DNA of 64,000 nucleotides from Piromyces finnis (taxonomy: Eukaryota; Neocallimastigomycota; Neocallimastigomycetes; Neocallimastigales; Neocallimastigaceae), in NCBI GenBank assembly GCA_002104945.1, contig MCFH01000010.1, forward strand, positions 1,050,501 through 1,114,500. Direction: 5' to 3'. The translations under genes and the position numbers were made by a program. Shown here in pieces: positions 41,879 to 64,000 of this stretch. Below the pieces are notes generated by a model. The model had not been told where the DNA came from. It saw only the letters and a list, made by a program, of their open reading frames with translations, and searched no databases. Position 1 is the stretch's first letter. Every line of letters starts with the position of its first letter.

Positions 41879-42618
41879 ACAAATTAACAGCTATTAAATT
41901 CAATTAATCATATTTTATTAAATTACTTTTTTTTTTTTTTAATTTAATATGATTACCATATATATTAAATTATCGTAAGACCTTTTTCAAATAATTAAAT
42001 ATTTAATTTATAGTTTTGTAAAATCGCATTTTAATACTACAACATTAATATTTTTTAGAAAAAGGAATGAAAATTTCTATAATTTTATTTCTTTTCTTTA
42101 AAAATTCATAAATACATTTATAAAAGCAATTTTACCCATGTAATCTTTTTTATCTTTTTATAATTAGTTTTTATAATTTAAAACTATTAGAAAATTAAGA
42201 AGCTTTAATTTTTTAATGTTTCATATATCTTTTTTTTTATAAACATAAACTCTTATAATTTAAATAAAGATTTAAAAAAAATTAAAAAAAAGTCTTTGGA
42301 AGATTAATTTTAATAAATGTGAGTAATTTTTATTACAATGTAATAATTATTGAATGGAAATTTTATTATATTTAGTAAATAAATAAAAATATATATGAAA
42401 GGAAATTCAATCTAATTAATTATTTTATAACATATTTATATATTACAATTATAAAAGTACTTTATAATAATAAAAAAAAAAAAACAGCTAAAATGAATGG
42501 TCTGATATAGATATTAAAACCTATCCAATTCTTCAAAATTTATATTAATAAAATTTTTAAAAATTATAAACTCTATCTACATTAATAATGTAAATAAAAA
42601 TTCAAAATGCATTTTGAA

Positions 42619-42650
<32 letters not shown>

Positions 42651-43089
42651 AAATGGTTTAAAAATAAAATGTTGATTAAGTTTGTTATAGTTGGGTTTAT
42701 AATATTTATTGTATTTAAAAAAAAAATAATAATAATTATCTTTAATAAGATAGTTTTTTAAACAAAAAAATTAAAAAAATTAAGATATTATAAATATTTT
42801 CTATTATTCTTAAGAAAAATGGTGTATAATCTAACCTTTGAATCTTAATATACTTTTTCTTTATACTTGATTCTATAAATATTTTTATTTTCACAATTAA
42901 TATTAAATTTAATATAATTTTTTATCAATATCGATATATTTATTATTTGCAATGTTAGTTTAAATAGTATATTCTTATTTTATATTACTTAAATTACATC
43001 AATTAATAATTACTGTTTAAGCATTCAATTGTATTTAATATTGGGTATAATGATGTAAAATAAATAATATATGTTGATATATTATATTA
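41879..43089. other. Convergent intergenic region
   Basis: About 1.2 kb between the 3' ends of the HMG-box gene (plus) and the 5-phosphatase gene (minus). No gene seen. It holds a 28-bp perfect palindrome (42596-42623). Confidence 0.65.
42596..42623. repeat. 28-bp perfect palindrome
   Basis: It is centred on ATGCAT, with arms AAAAATTCAAAATG and CATTTTGAATTTTT and no spacer, and is followed by more T and ATT repeats. It could form a cruciform or an RNA hairpin next to the T run. Confidence 0.85.
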
Positions 43090-51396
<8,307 letters not shown>

Positions 51397-51958
51397 CCTT
51401 AAAAATATCTAACTGTGAATATTCTTTCTTTTTTATTATATCTATTGATCCCAATATCTAAAAATACCTTAAAATTTAACGTTTTATATCCTTAACATAA
51501 CGGGGTTTACTTTTAATTTTTTACTCCTATAATTATTAACTTTTCAACAACTTCTTAAAAAAAAAACAAATGCAATATAAAAAATATATAATAATCCAGC
51601 ATATAAATATAAATATATAAATATATTATAGTATTTATTTAACCATTAGTTTATTTTTATATTTTAAAAATACAATAATAGATATATTTATTTTTGTTTT
51701 GTTTTTGTTTTATTTGTTTTGTTTTTTTCTTTAATACTTAAAATAAAAAAAAATTTTACTAATGATTATAATTTTTTTAAAACATTTAAATAAAAGTAAT
51801 AAAATTAATTTATTTTTTAAAATTGAATAAAATTATTCCAATCTTCATTTTAAAAAAAAAAAAAAACCTTAAATTATAAAATTTAAAAAAAAAATTAATT
51901 AAAATATACCATAAAATATATATTATTTATATTTTATTACATAATATAAATGAATATT
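51397..51958. other. Intergenic between two minus-strand genes
   Basis: A 562-bp A/T-rich spacer between the AAA ATPase stop and the phosphatase start. It should contain the promoter of the phosphatase gene. No specific site recognised. Confidence 0.65.
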
Positions 51959-55552
<3,594 letters not shown>

Positions 55553-55564
55553 TTAAAATTTTTA

Positions 55565-55577
55565 AAAATATATAATA
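55565..55577. repeat. Target-site duplication, 3' copy
   Basis: AAAATATATAATA directly abuts the poly(T) (poly(A) on the minus strand) that ends the LINE at 55578. The identical 13-mer lies at 60303-60315, just beyond the element's 5' end. Confidence 0.75.
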
Positions 55578-58500
55578 TTTTTTTTTTTTTTTTTTTTATT
55601 TTATTTTTTTTTTTTTTTAACGGCATCAAATATTTTAAACTTTATTATTAATTTAATTAAAATTATAATACATGTAATAAAAAAATTAAAAATAAAAATA
55701 AAAATAAAAAAATATGTTTAAATAAACACAAATGAATAAAAATTGGGTATAATGTATTCTAGTAATTTTAATTAAAGTAAGAAAGCCACTATCATACTAA
55801 AGTATAATAATTGTATTTGACTTCCAATGGACACCGAGCCAAAGATCAAAATTTTGTCATGGAACAAAATTATGATCTCCATTGGTTGCGCTGGCCCTCC
55901 TGGCCTGTCTTACTGTTTCTTCAGCATTGACGCTCTTGGATGTTGCTTCAAACCTTTTGAACATTGACCATTGCTGGCCAATAGCAAAAGGCATGATTTT
56001 GGTTAGAAGTTCCGCTGTTACCGTCAAGAATGGTGTTCCTTCATTAGTACCAGATTGAATCTGACGCTTACAAAGTTCTTTCCATTCCCTTGAATTGTAA
56101 TTAATATTGTTAAAACTTCTTCCCCCAAGAAGGAATTTAAATATTTTACTGCACACACTAGAATAATCATACACATTAATATTCACCGGATTATTAGAAC
56201 TATTACTATCATTAACTAAATTACTATCTAAATTAGAATTATTATCTTCACTATAGCTATCATTACTAATATTATTATTTCTATTACTACTATTGTTATT
56301 ATTACTATTTCTATTATTACTACTATTGTTATTATTACTATTGTTATTATTACTATTGTTACTATTACTATTACTGTTATTGCTATCTCTGCTGACATTA
56401 TCAATTTCATTATTATTGATAGGACTATTGGAATTACGTTGACTGAAAAAATTTAATAGATGGACTATAGAATCATAATGTTTAATACGGATATCTCTAA
56501 ATGTTGGACAATCTAATAACCAATGTTTAATACTTTGATCTCCACACTTGCAACATGGACAGTAGTTAGGACAAACTGGATCAACAAATTTAGCAGCTTT
56601 GGCAACTCTAGCATCCAACTTGTATCCGCTTCTTGCTTTCAATAGCCAGTAGAAGCCATAGGCAAACTCTGGGTACTCATAACATAATTTAATAAAATCT
56701 TTAGTTTCAATAAACTTATTATCATCATAATATTGCGCTTTGATTGAATTCCCTTTGAGATCTTTCCAATAAAAGTTTTTAACTGCTTTAACATCTCCAT
56801 GTTTCTTTAGTTTTTTATCAAGTGTCCTACTTGATTTGCACCACGTGTATTTTCTAAATTTAGGAATGTAATTGACAAGGTGTGAGATAATACAATTCGA
56901 ATTTTTCCATTTGTTAAAACATCTAACCTGAGCTAAAGCACATTTGGCTGACAATGGAGGAATATTCAAATCTTTTGAGATAGAGTATAAAGATATAAAC
57001 GATACAGTTTTATAAACTCCGGCAATCCATCGTATTCCTTTGTTAACATGCTTCTGAGCAATCCTAGACCTAGCTTTGTTGGATCCAAGTAATGGTGCAA
57101 AGTATGAAACTCTGCTAATCACTTGAGAGTTAAGTACTAGTTTTTTGAAAGGAATAGGAATATTAAGATTTCTTAAGAATTTACTGACTGAAAAAAGTCC
57201 TTTCAAAACTTTGTTATTAAGAGTTTTAATTACTGGTTTAAGGGACAAATTCTTATCAAATGGAACACCAAGATAAGTATAACAATCAGTAGTTGGAATG
57301 GGTTGTCCTGCTAAGTAAAATGTTGGATCTCTCTTGTTCTGATTTTCTATTGATTCAGGACGAATCACCATCGTTGAACACTTCTGGATACCAAATTCCA
57401 TTTCATTATACAATGCCCATTCATTAACTCTTCTAAGCATCTTTTTTAAGCATCCTCTTGTTGGAGCACAAATAACTATATCATCTGCAAAAAGTCCACC
57501 ACAGCATCGAGTGCCACCTAAACTGACTCCGAGATCTTCGCATTCTTTAAAAATATCATTAATAAAGAGATTAAAGAGAATAGGAGAAAGTGGGCAACCT
57601 TGACGGACTCCTTTCTTCACATCAAAAGATTTCGAGAATTGTCCATCTAATTTGACATTAGCCTTAGATGTTAAATATAAATTTTTGATAAATTGTAAAC
57701 TCTTACCTCGGATTCCTAAACAATCTAATTTATGGAGAATATTACCGATTGGGACTGAATCGTATGCTTTCCTGAGATCTAAAAAGGCCAAATATGTCTC
57801 TTTATTATCTAATTGACGTCTACGGCATATTTCTTGGATTGAAATGAAAAGACTGATACTTTCTTCCTTTTTTCGAAAACCAAATTGTTCAGGTCTAATG
57901 AAATTATTCTTTAAACCATATTCTGAAATTCTAGTGGTGACAATTTTGGAAATCAACTTAATACCATTATTGATAAGTGATATACCTCGATAGCTATCAC
58001 AATCTGTCAAATCTCCCTTCTTAGGAATAGAAACAATACTGGATTCATTCCATGAGTTGGGAAAGTCTCCATCCCAGATACGGTTGAATAATTTAAGAAT
58101 AAAATTTAAACCATGAGCATCATTATCTGAAGTGGTATTACCGGAAGAATTATTACCTGTAGCATTATTAGAATCATTACTTGATGGAATTAATGCTTTG
58201 TAAAATTCAATTGGAATACCATCCGGACCTGATGCTTTATAATTTGGAGTAGAAAGGATAGCTGACTTGACCTCATCAATACTAATATCTTGGTTGATAT
58301 CCCATTCATCAAGCATAGGGAGTGAAAAACGTTTATTCGTTGGTTCTTCATACCAATGCTCTAAATCAAGACTTACACCACTTGGATCTGATGCAAGGTT
58401 TTCGAAATGATCATGTCACACTTCTAGTCGTTCTTCTGTAGCAACAACTAATTCTCCATTTTTATTTTTAATTGGTTGAGCAATAAAGAAAGAATCTTTT

Positions 58501-60302
58501 CCAATTTTTGCAGTTTTCTTGATCCATTTCCAGACCTTCTTAGGATTATGACTCTTCATATACTCACATCCTGTTTTAATCCAATGAAGATATTCTTGCT
58601 TCCTAAATTCATTACATCTTTTGTGGATGTAATCAATGAGCTTACGGTAGATTTTAATTCTTTTAATAAATTCATCTATATCATAAATTCTTTCTTTTTT
58701 AAATCTCTTATACAACTTCATTTTGATTTTTTGGAGATTAAAAATTTGTTGTGAAATATGAAATGAAGACTTTATAACATTATTTGCTGAGGTAATACTG
58801 AGCTCGTCTGCAATTGAAAAAGCAGTTGAAGTAAATTCTTTGGAAAGATCATCTGTAGAAACATTAGGATCGTTGAATTTTGCTGAAAGTATTTGGAATT
58901 TATTATGACTGAGAATAGATTCCTTTTCCTCAATACATTTTAATCTATTCCATTTCAGAATTTTCTTAGGAACATTAAAGTCATTAGAAAAACCTTCCAT
59001 AGGAATAATTTTACCATTAATAAGAAGTGGCTTATGGTCTGATACAGGATAAAAATTATTTATAAATGATCCTGAGTGAATAAGATCTTTCATCTTCGAA
59101 TTGATAAGAGCATGGTCAATGTCGGAAGATTGATCACCTCGAGTCCAAGAGATAGTAGACCCTCTAAGCGGAAGAATTTCCCAATCTCCTAATCCATTAG
59201 TTGATAACCAGTTGGATAATTTTACTTTAGACATATTAAAATCACCAACAAGAATCGATGGATGGGATGAATGAGTTTGTAACCACAAGCGAACTTCTAA
59301 CTTTGCATGATCAACATAGACGTTGTGATGACTATGAGGCATATAAACATTTCCAATCGAGCATTTGAATCTATTCCAGAGACTAAAAGTATAAATAGAA
59401 ATAATATACTTTCCAGAGAAGTTTTCAAGTGAGGCTTGACACGAATTGTGAAAACCTAAATATAAACCTCTCATTCCAGGAACTGATTCGTCAGCTTTCT
59501 TGAAAAAGTGTCTATAATTTCGCAAAGTAACACGACAAGGATAATCTGTATTCGATCCAGAACCATTACCAGTTTCTTGGAAACATAAAAATAATGGTTT
59601 GAAAATAGCTGTGAAATAGCTAATACTATCTCTCTTTTCATGATTCCACCCATTGGTGTTCCAACTAAGACAAAAAGAAAAGTTATCAGGCTTGTTGGAT
59701 GAGGAAGAATCGTTGCTATTATTATTATTATTATTAAGGTCACCATTATTAATGGATGATGCATCAGAGGAATAAGTAGAACTATTACTAGATGGCTGTG
59801 AAACTGAAGAACTATCAACTATTGAACTGTTATCAGAGTTGATAGAGCTATTAGAATTAATTGTTGAATGTTAAGATTGAAATTGTGTTTGCTGTAGATC
59901 TGGAATATTTTCATGATGGAAAACTTGTTGAAGATCTTGTTGAAGATCTTGTTGAAGATCGGATTGTTGATGAGATTGTTGAACTGATTGTTGAAATGAT
60001 TGTTGAATAGAATATTGATGTTTATTAGAAACTAAAATTTTACGTTTGAGTGTGGAAAAAGTGTATTTGTGATTCCTTCTACTACGAGCTGAAAAGGAAA
60101 TTGAGGTAACTGAAAGTTTCTTCTTTAACATGTGTAAGATTTTAATACAATCTTTCGATGAACCATGAACCTTGACTAAGAAAAAGTGATCATTGAAAGT
60201 CTGAAAATATTTAACACTAATAACTGAATTAAATTTATCTTCTAGAATAACCTCGAGTTTTTCCCATAGCATATTTACTGACCATGATCGAATACCACGG
60301 AT
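55578..60302 (-). mobile_element. APE-type non-LTR retrotransposon (LINE), near full length
   Basis: A 4.7-kb element in minus orientation. It has a 5' end at about 60302, one long reading frame (60272-55857), a 3' untranslated region of about 240 bp, and an A-rich tail (A15, TAAAAT, A20 on the minus strand) at 55578-55618. Matching 13-bp duplications flank both ends, so it arrived by target-primed reverse transcription. Its base composition is clearly richer in G/C than the host DNA around it. Confidence 0.9.
55857..60272 (-). pseudogene. LINE polyprotein (APE endonuclease + reverse transcriptase), two in-frame stops
   Basis: A single frame of 1,472 codons from ATG 60272 to the stop at 55857, broken by TAA at 59871-59873 and TGA at 58416-58418. 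Order: an N-terminal segment of unknown fold (MLWEKLEVILEDKFNSV), a Gln-rich repeat (QQSFQQSVQQSHQQ, QQDLQQDLQQ) and a Ser/Asn linker. The AP-endonuclease domain follows (SWNTNGWN, CFQETGNG, VGDFNMSKV, SDIDHALIN, PVSDHKPLL). The reverse transcriptase has FLDLRKAYDSVP, GVRQGCPLSPILFNLFIN and the catalytic FADDIVICAP. Next come a thumb/linker and a Cys-His knuckle (CPNYCPCCKCGDQSIKHW...DC). Poly-Asn/Ser inserts occur in the RT (SSNDSNNATGNNSSGN) and after the knuckle (near 56190-56400). The second stop replaces a Trp conserved in the neighbouring element, so it is a nonsense mutation, not a frame boundary. Downstream domains look intact. Confidence 0.88.
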
Positions 60303-60315
60303 AAAATATATAATA
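60303..60315. repeat. Target-site duplication, 5' copy
   Basis: AAAATATATAATA is identical to 55565-55577. It places the element's first base at about 60302, which reads ATCCGTGGTATTCG on the minus strand. Confidence 0.75.
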
Positions 60316-60326
60316 AGTCATGTATA

Positions 60327-60360
<34 letters not shown>

Positions 60361-60476
60361 TTTTTTTAGTATTTTGTAACTTTATTTATTAATATTTAAT
60401 TAAATATATATTAAAAGAAAATTTTCTATAATTTCTTTTTATATTAATGAATAAAATATAAATACTAAATCATATA

Positions 60477-60480
<4 letters not shown>
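60316..60480. other. Short spacer between the two LINEs
   Basis: A (TA)n run followed by 25 T (60343-60367), then about 110 bp of A/T-rich sequence. The T run could be the minus-strand poly(A) tail of an older, 5'-truncated insertion, or host sequence upstream of the AFG2B-like gene before the LINE entered. Confidence 0.5.
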
Positions 60481-60514
<34 letters not shown>

Positions 60515-63500
60515 CTAGGAAGAGAATACACATCTTTTATTTATTTACTTACTTAATTAGTGATATTACATAATATTAGGTGATAATACATATTGATAAT
60601 GATATAATAAATAATAAATAAAAATAATAAAATATATATAAATAAAAATATAAATATAAAAAAATATAAAATAATTATTTAAGTTGCATAAAAGTTCAAT
60701 GAACTCTGCAATTTGTACTGTGTGGGATTGGTCCCTACCTAATAAATTAAATGAAATAAAAAAAAGAAGTAACATCAGGTATGATAGTGTGGTGTCCACT
60801 AAACTCTCCCATGAGTTCATAATGTTTTCATTCGAATTTGAGGAAATACTAACATTGAACCCTGTGTACGGAACATTGGAAATGTTCCTTTGCCATATCG
60901 GTACGACGTCGGCGCTCTTGATTACGTTAGGTGTCTTACTAAACCTATCAAAAAGTAGCTTCATAGAGCTACTAATGATAGGGATTGTTTTAGTAAGAAA
61001 AGCCGCGAGACCCTCTACATATGGAACATGAGACCCCGATGAACTGTAAAGCTGTTCATTCAAATGTCTTTGTTCCGCCTTATCGATTTGTAGCTCATCA
61101 TAAGCTAAAGTTCCACCAAGAAGGAACGTAAAAATATAGTTATAAATTATTTTTCTTACTTCCGTTTCGGGGAGTAAGTATGTGATGAATTGATTCTTAT
61201 ATTTATTGTAAAAAAGGGTAAAAAGATCGTCAAGAAAGCTAAGTGAAGAAGCTCTGTATTCAGAGAATGCAGAACATTCTAATATCCAATGGTAAAAAGA
61301 TTGTTCGTCATATCCGCAACATGGACAGACACGAGGGCAGTCAGGAGTAACTCTATTACTGGCAATAGCAATTCGGGTAGTATTTTCATAACCGCATCGA
61401 ATACGAATAATCCAGGTAATTCCTAAATTTAAGTGAGGTTTGTTGAGACCGATATGCATTAGGCGATTTGAATTAAGGAATTTGTTGTTAGTATATCTGA
61501 GGGCTTTACTTCCATTATTTAGGCTACTATTATTCCAATAATATTCTCTAATATCTTTAGTACTTTTAATATTTATTTTCATAAGCTTCTTATGTAGTGA
61601 ACAAGATTCTTTGGCCCAAGAGTAATGAGACATGGGAGGAATAGATCGGACGAGATCTTTAATTATACAATTTGATTTTCTCCATTTAACAAAGCATTTC
61701 ACTTGTTGCGCAGCACAAATACCTGAAAGGGTAGGGATCTTCATATCTCTTGTAAGAGCATACAGACTAATAAATGAATTTCGTTCAAAAACAAAATCTT
61801 TGTTATTAAAACTTTTATTGTGAAAGCTATTGACACTCCATAAAACAGCAGTATTGATAAGAGATTGGACTCTTCTAGTTCTATTTTTGTTGGAACCAAG
61901 CAAAGGAGCATAATAAGAGACTTTGCTTAAAATATAAGAATGAATTACTATGTTTTTTAAGCCAATAGGAACACAATTGTTGGTGAGGAAGTTCTTAAAA
62001 GAGAATAAAGAATTCTGAACTTTTTTGTACATATTAGACAGAATAGGAGTCAAAGAAAGATCTTCGTCGAATGGGATTCCAAGATAAGTATAGCAAGAAA
62101 CCTTTGGAATCGAGTACATACCGATGTAAAATGTTGGGTCGACATAACTAGGGGATCTATTAAAGTTGATAGGTTTAACAACAATAGTTGCACATTTATT
62201 TATTCCAAAAGACATTTCATTTAAATTAGCCCAATCAAGGACTAGATTGAGCATCTTTTGAAGGTTCTTCTTACTAGGAGCAATCAAAACAATGTCATCA
62301 GCGAAAAGGCCACCACAACAACGTTTATTACCTAAGCTAACTCCAAGCCTTTCACATTTATTTAAAATATCATTGATAAAGAGGTTAAACAGTATAGGAG
62401 AAAGAGGACATCCTTGTCTTACACCACGGTTTATAGGGAATTCATTGGAAAGCATATCCAAGAAACGTGCACGAGCTTTAGAGGTAGAGTAGAGATTATT
62501 GAGAAAATCAAAACATTTACCACGTATACCTAATTTATATAACTTTGTAAGGATATTAAAAATAGGAACTGAGTCGTATGCTTTTTTAAGGTCTAGAAAG
62601 GCGACATAAGTGGCTTTTCCTTTAAATTTCCTTCTTTGACAGATTTCTCTAATGGAAATAAATAAGCTAATACATTCTTCTTTATTGCGAAAACCAAATT
62701 GCTCAGGTCTTATAAAATTATGAGAAAGAGCATACTTTGAAATTCTATTAGTTACAATTTTTGAAATAATTTTAAGACCTACATTGATGAGAGAAATACC
62801 ACGATAATTATTACAGTCTGAAAGATCGCCTTTCTTTGGAATAGAAACAATGGAAGCAGAGTTCCATTTCAAAGGAAAGGAACCATTCCAGATTTTATTA
62901 AAAATTAATTTAAGACAATTTCCAGCAGACTTATGTTCTTTCTCCAGTTCTTCGTTACAAAAGAAAGCTTTGAAAAATTCAATTGGGATACCATCGGGAC
63001 CTGGAGCCTTGTTATTCTTCATTGACAGAACAACATTTCTAATTTCCTCAATAGAAATGGGACCATTTATATCCCATGCTATTTGATTGATATGGTTGAA
63101 TTGGAAGGCTCTTTCCCAGTAACCACGATTTAAGCTGTGATTTGTAACATCAGATGCAAGATTTTCATAATGTTCAGCCCAACGTTTTAATTGTTCTTGA
63201 GGAGTAAATAAATCCTTGCCATTCTTGTCCTTAATAGTTGAAACATGGGAGGACGAATAACTTGGTTTGGCAAGTTTTTTAAGGCCTTTCCAACCTTGTC
63301 TAAAGCTTTTATCAATAAAATGTTTACCGATAGAAACAATATTAGCTTTATAGAGATTGGATCTGAATTTGCTCTTAACCTTTTTGATGGTATTACATAG
63401 ATTTTGGTATATGGAGAACTGGTTAAGATAATTTTCCATGTCAGCGCAATCTGAAAGGGGCTTAATATTTTTGTAAGCCAGGTGTTTTTCATGTGATAAG

Positions 63501-64000
63501 TTTTTGATGTATTGAGGGCAATGGAATGCTGGACCTTTTAAATCTGCAGGCACAATGGCTTTTATTTCTTTACCTATAGTTTTGGAAGTATCTAAAAATC
63601 TTGAAACCATATCGTCAGCCGAAAGGCTATCACAATTAGCTTCAAGCTCGGAAGCTAGAACAGCAAAGCGATTACTAGTAAGAATGTCAGAACACTTTGT
63701 GTTACAGATATGACTTGACCACTTAAAGGTCTTCTTAGGCTTTTTGAAACCATCCGAAGAGTCTTTTTTACAAGACACAAGGATCGGTTTGTGATCAGAA
63801 ACATCGTGGAAAACTTCACAAACTGAAGATTTGTTTATGTGTTCTGTCATAGCTTTGTTGTATATAATATGATCAATGCATGAAGATTTAGATCCTTTTT
63901 CCCAGGTAAAATTATTACCAGTTAACTCAGCCATAGTCCAATCCGGGAAGTGTTGTGATATATAAGATTTGATTTTAATAGCTGACATATTAAAGTCTCC
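60481..64000 (-). mobile_element. Second APE-type LINE, cut by window edge
   Basis: Minus orientation, same as the first element. The 3' end is a run of about 30 T (60481-60510; poly(A) on the minus strand). The 5' part lies beyond the window. It is related to the first element but clearly a different lineage: the same domain order and many conserved blocks, with frequent substitutions and few low-complexity inserts. Confidence 0.88.
60566..64000 (-). CDS. LINE endonuclease/reverse transcriptase polyprotein, 5' partial
   Basis: The frame is open from the window edge (reading GDFNMSAIKIKSY, the endonuclease GDFN motif) to the stop at 60566, about 1,144 codons without interruption. Visible: endonuclease end (SCIDHIIYNK, DVSDHKPILV), a linker with RWAEHYENLASD, and RT motifs (APGPDGIPIEFFKA, SIVSIPKKGDLSDCNNYRG, FLDLKKAYDSVP, GVRQGCPLSPILFNLFIN, FADDIVLIAPS, YTYLGIPFDEDL). 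A Cys-His knuckle follows (CPRVCPCCGYDEQSFYHW...EC). The last ~90 residues (from about 60840 down) turn strongly hydrophobic and A/T-coded (FIFFYIYIFIYIYF), unlike the first element's end, so the normal stop may be lost and translation may run into the 3' untranslated region. No disabling mutation is seen within the enzymatic domains. Confidence 0.9.
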   Translation of the reverse strand, partial: GDFNMSAIKIKSYISQHFPDWTMAELTGNNFTWEKGSKSSCIDHIIYNKAMTEHINKSSVCEVFHDVSDHKPILVSCKKDSSDGFKKPKKTFKWSSHICNTKCSDILTSNRFAVLASELEANCDSLSADDMVSRFLDTSKTIGKEIKAIVPADLKGPAFHCPQYIKNLSHEKHLAYKNIKPLSDCADMENYLNQFSIYQNLCNTIKKVKSKFRSNLYKANIVSIGKHFIDKSFRQGWKGLKKLAKPSYSSSHVSTIKDKNGKDLFTPQEQLKRWAEHYENLASDVTNHSLNRGYWERAFQFNHINQIAWDINGPISIEEIRNVVLSMKNNKAPGPDGIPIEFFKAFFCNEELEKEHKSAGNCLKLIFNKIWNGSFPLKWNSASIVSIPKKGDLSDCNNYRGISLINVGLKIISKIVTNRISKYALSHNFIRPEQFGFRNKEECISLFISIREICQRRKFKGKATYVAFLDLKKAYDSVPIFNILTKLYKLGIRGKCFDFLNNLYSTSKARARFLDMLSNEFPINRGVRQGCPLSPILFNLFINDILNKCERLGVSLGNKRCCGGLFADDIVLIAPSKKNLQKMLNLVLDWANLNEMSFGINKCATIVVKPINFNRSPSYVDPTFYIGMYSIPKVSCYTYLGIPFDEDLSLTPILSNMYKKVQNSLFSFKNFLTNNCVPIGLKNIVIHSYILSKVSYYAPLLGSNKNRTRRVQSLINTAVLWSVNSFHNKSFNNKDFVFERNSFISLYALTRDMKIPTLSGICAAQQVKCFVKWRKSNCIIKDLVRSIPPMSHYSWAKESCSLHKKLMKINIKSTKDIREYYWNNSSLNNGSKALRYTNNKFLNSNRLMHIGLNKPHLNLGITWIIRIRCGYENTTRIAIASNRVTPDCPRVCPCCGYDEQSFYHWILECSAFSEYRASSLSFLDDLFTLFYNKYKNQFITYLLPETEVRKIIYNYIFTFLLGGTLAYDELQIDKAEQRHLNEQLYSSSGSHVPYVEGLAAFLTKTIPIISSSMKLLFDRFSKTPNVIKSADVVPIWQRNISNVPYTGFNVSISSNSNENIMNSWESLVDTTLSYLMLLLFFISFNLLGRDQSHTVQIAEFIELLCNLNNYFIFFYIYIFIYIYFIIFIYYLLYHYQYVLSPNIM

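Noticed and set aside
59471-59818. 115-residue minus frame over the LINE
   Set aside because: It overlaps the endonuclease frame in another phase and has no recognisable motif; the polyprotein frame holds the APE motifs.

Overview
The window looks like nuclear DNA of a very AT-rich, intron-rich eukaryote. Intergenic DNA is almost pure A/T with long poly(A/T) runs. Genes are cut by short GT...AG introns, start codons sit in A-rich contexts (typically A at -3), and many proteins carry asparagine runs. Fungal-type genes (a Dbf2/Sid2 kinase and an Rvs167-like BAR-SH3 protein) occur beside a tectonic, a ciliary transition-zone protein, so I infer a flagellated fungus. The base composition and poly-Asn style fit the anaerobic gut fungi (Neocallimastigomycota) best. 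This is inference; no rRNA or marker gene is present. A dictyostelid is less likely because of the tectonic.

Layout. 0.7-6.6 kb: an SLC35F6-like transporter, a BAR-SH3 membrane-shaping protein and, on the minus strand, an SNX3-like sorting nexin of 163 residues. 8.4-13.3 kb (minus): a Sid2/Dbf2-type NDR kinase with a long disordered N-terminus. 15.3-16.4 kb: a possible 45-residue membrane protein and a single-pass membrane protein faintly like RAMP4/Ysy6, with ACGTG elements around it. 19.3-21.0 kb: a CaMK-type kinase with an acylation-type N-terminus. 22.5-27.9 kb: a ubiquitin-specific protease. 28.7-33.3 kb: a tectonic. 33.8-35.3 kb: a pseudouridine-5'-phosphatase-like HAD enzyme of 228 residues. 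35.3-40.8 kb: a gene-free gap with hairpins. 40.8-41.9 kb: an HMG-box protein. From 43 kb to the end everything I can call lies on the minus strand: an inositol polyphosphate 5-phosphatase with a huge repeat-rich N-terminus and a CaaX end, an AFG2B/SPATA5L1-type double AAA ATPase, and two APE-type non-LTR retrotransposons in tandem.

The genes are independent eukaryotic units, not an operon. The two with a plausible common theme are the tectonic and the prenylated 5-phosphatase, both compatible with cilium/flagellum membranes. The most solid unusual findings are: (1) a nearly complete LINE (55578-60302) with an exact 13-bp target-site duplication, inserted 12 bp upstream of the AFG2B-like start codon and silenced by two in-frame stops; (2) a triplicated repeat module in the phosphatase, with a one-base frame break near 48054 inside a microsatellite; (3) a perfect 23-bp-stem hairpin in the 5.5-kb gap. 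I did not see a clearly new multi-gene system. Most multi-exon joins were derived by hand from splice signals, reading phase and family similarity.
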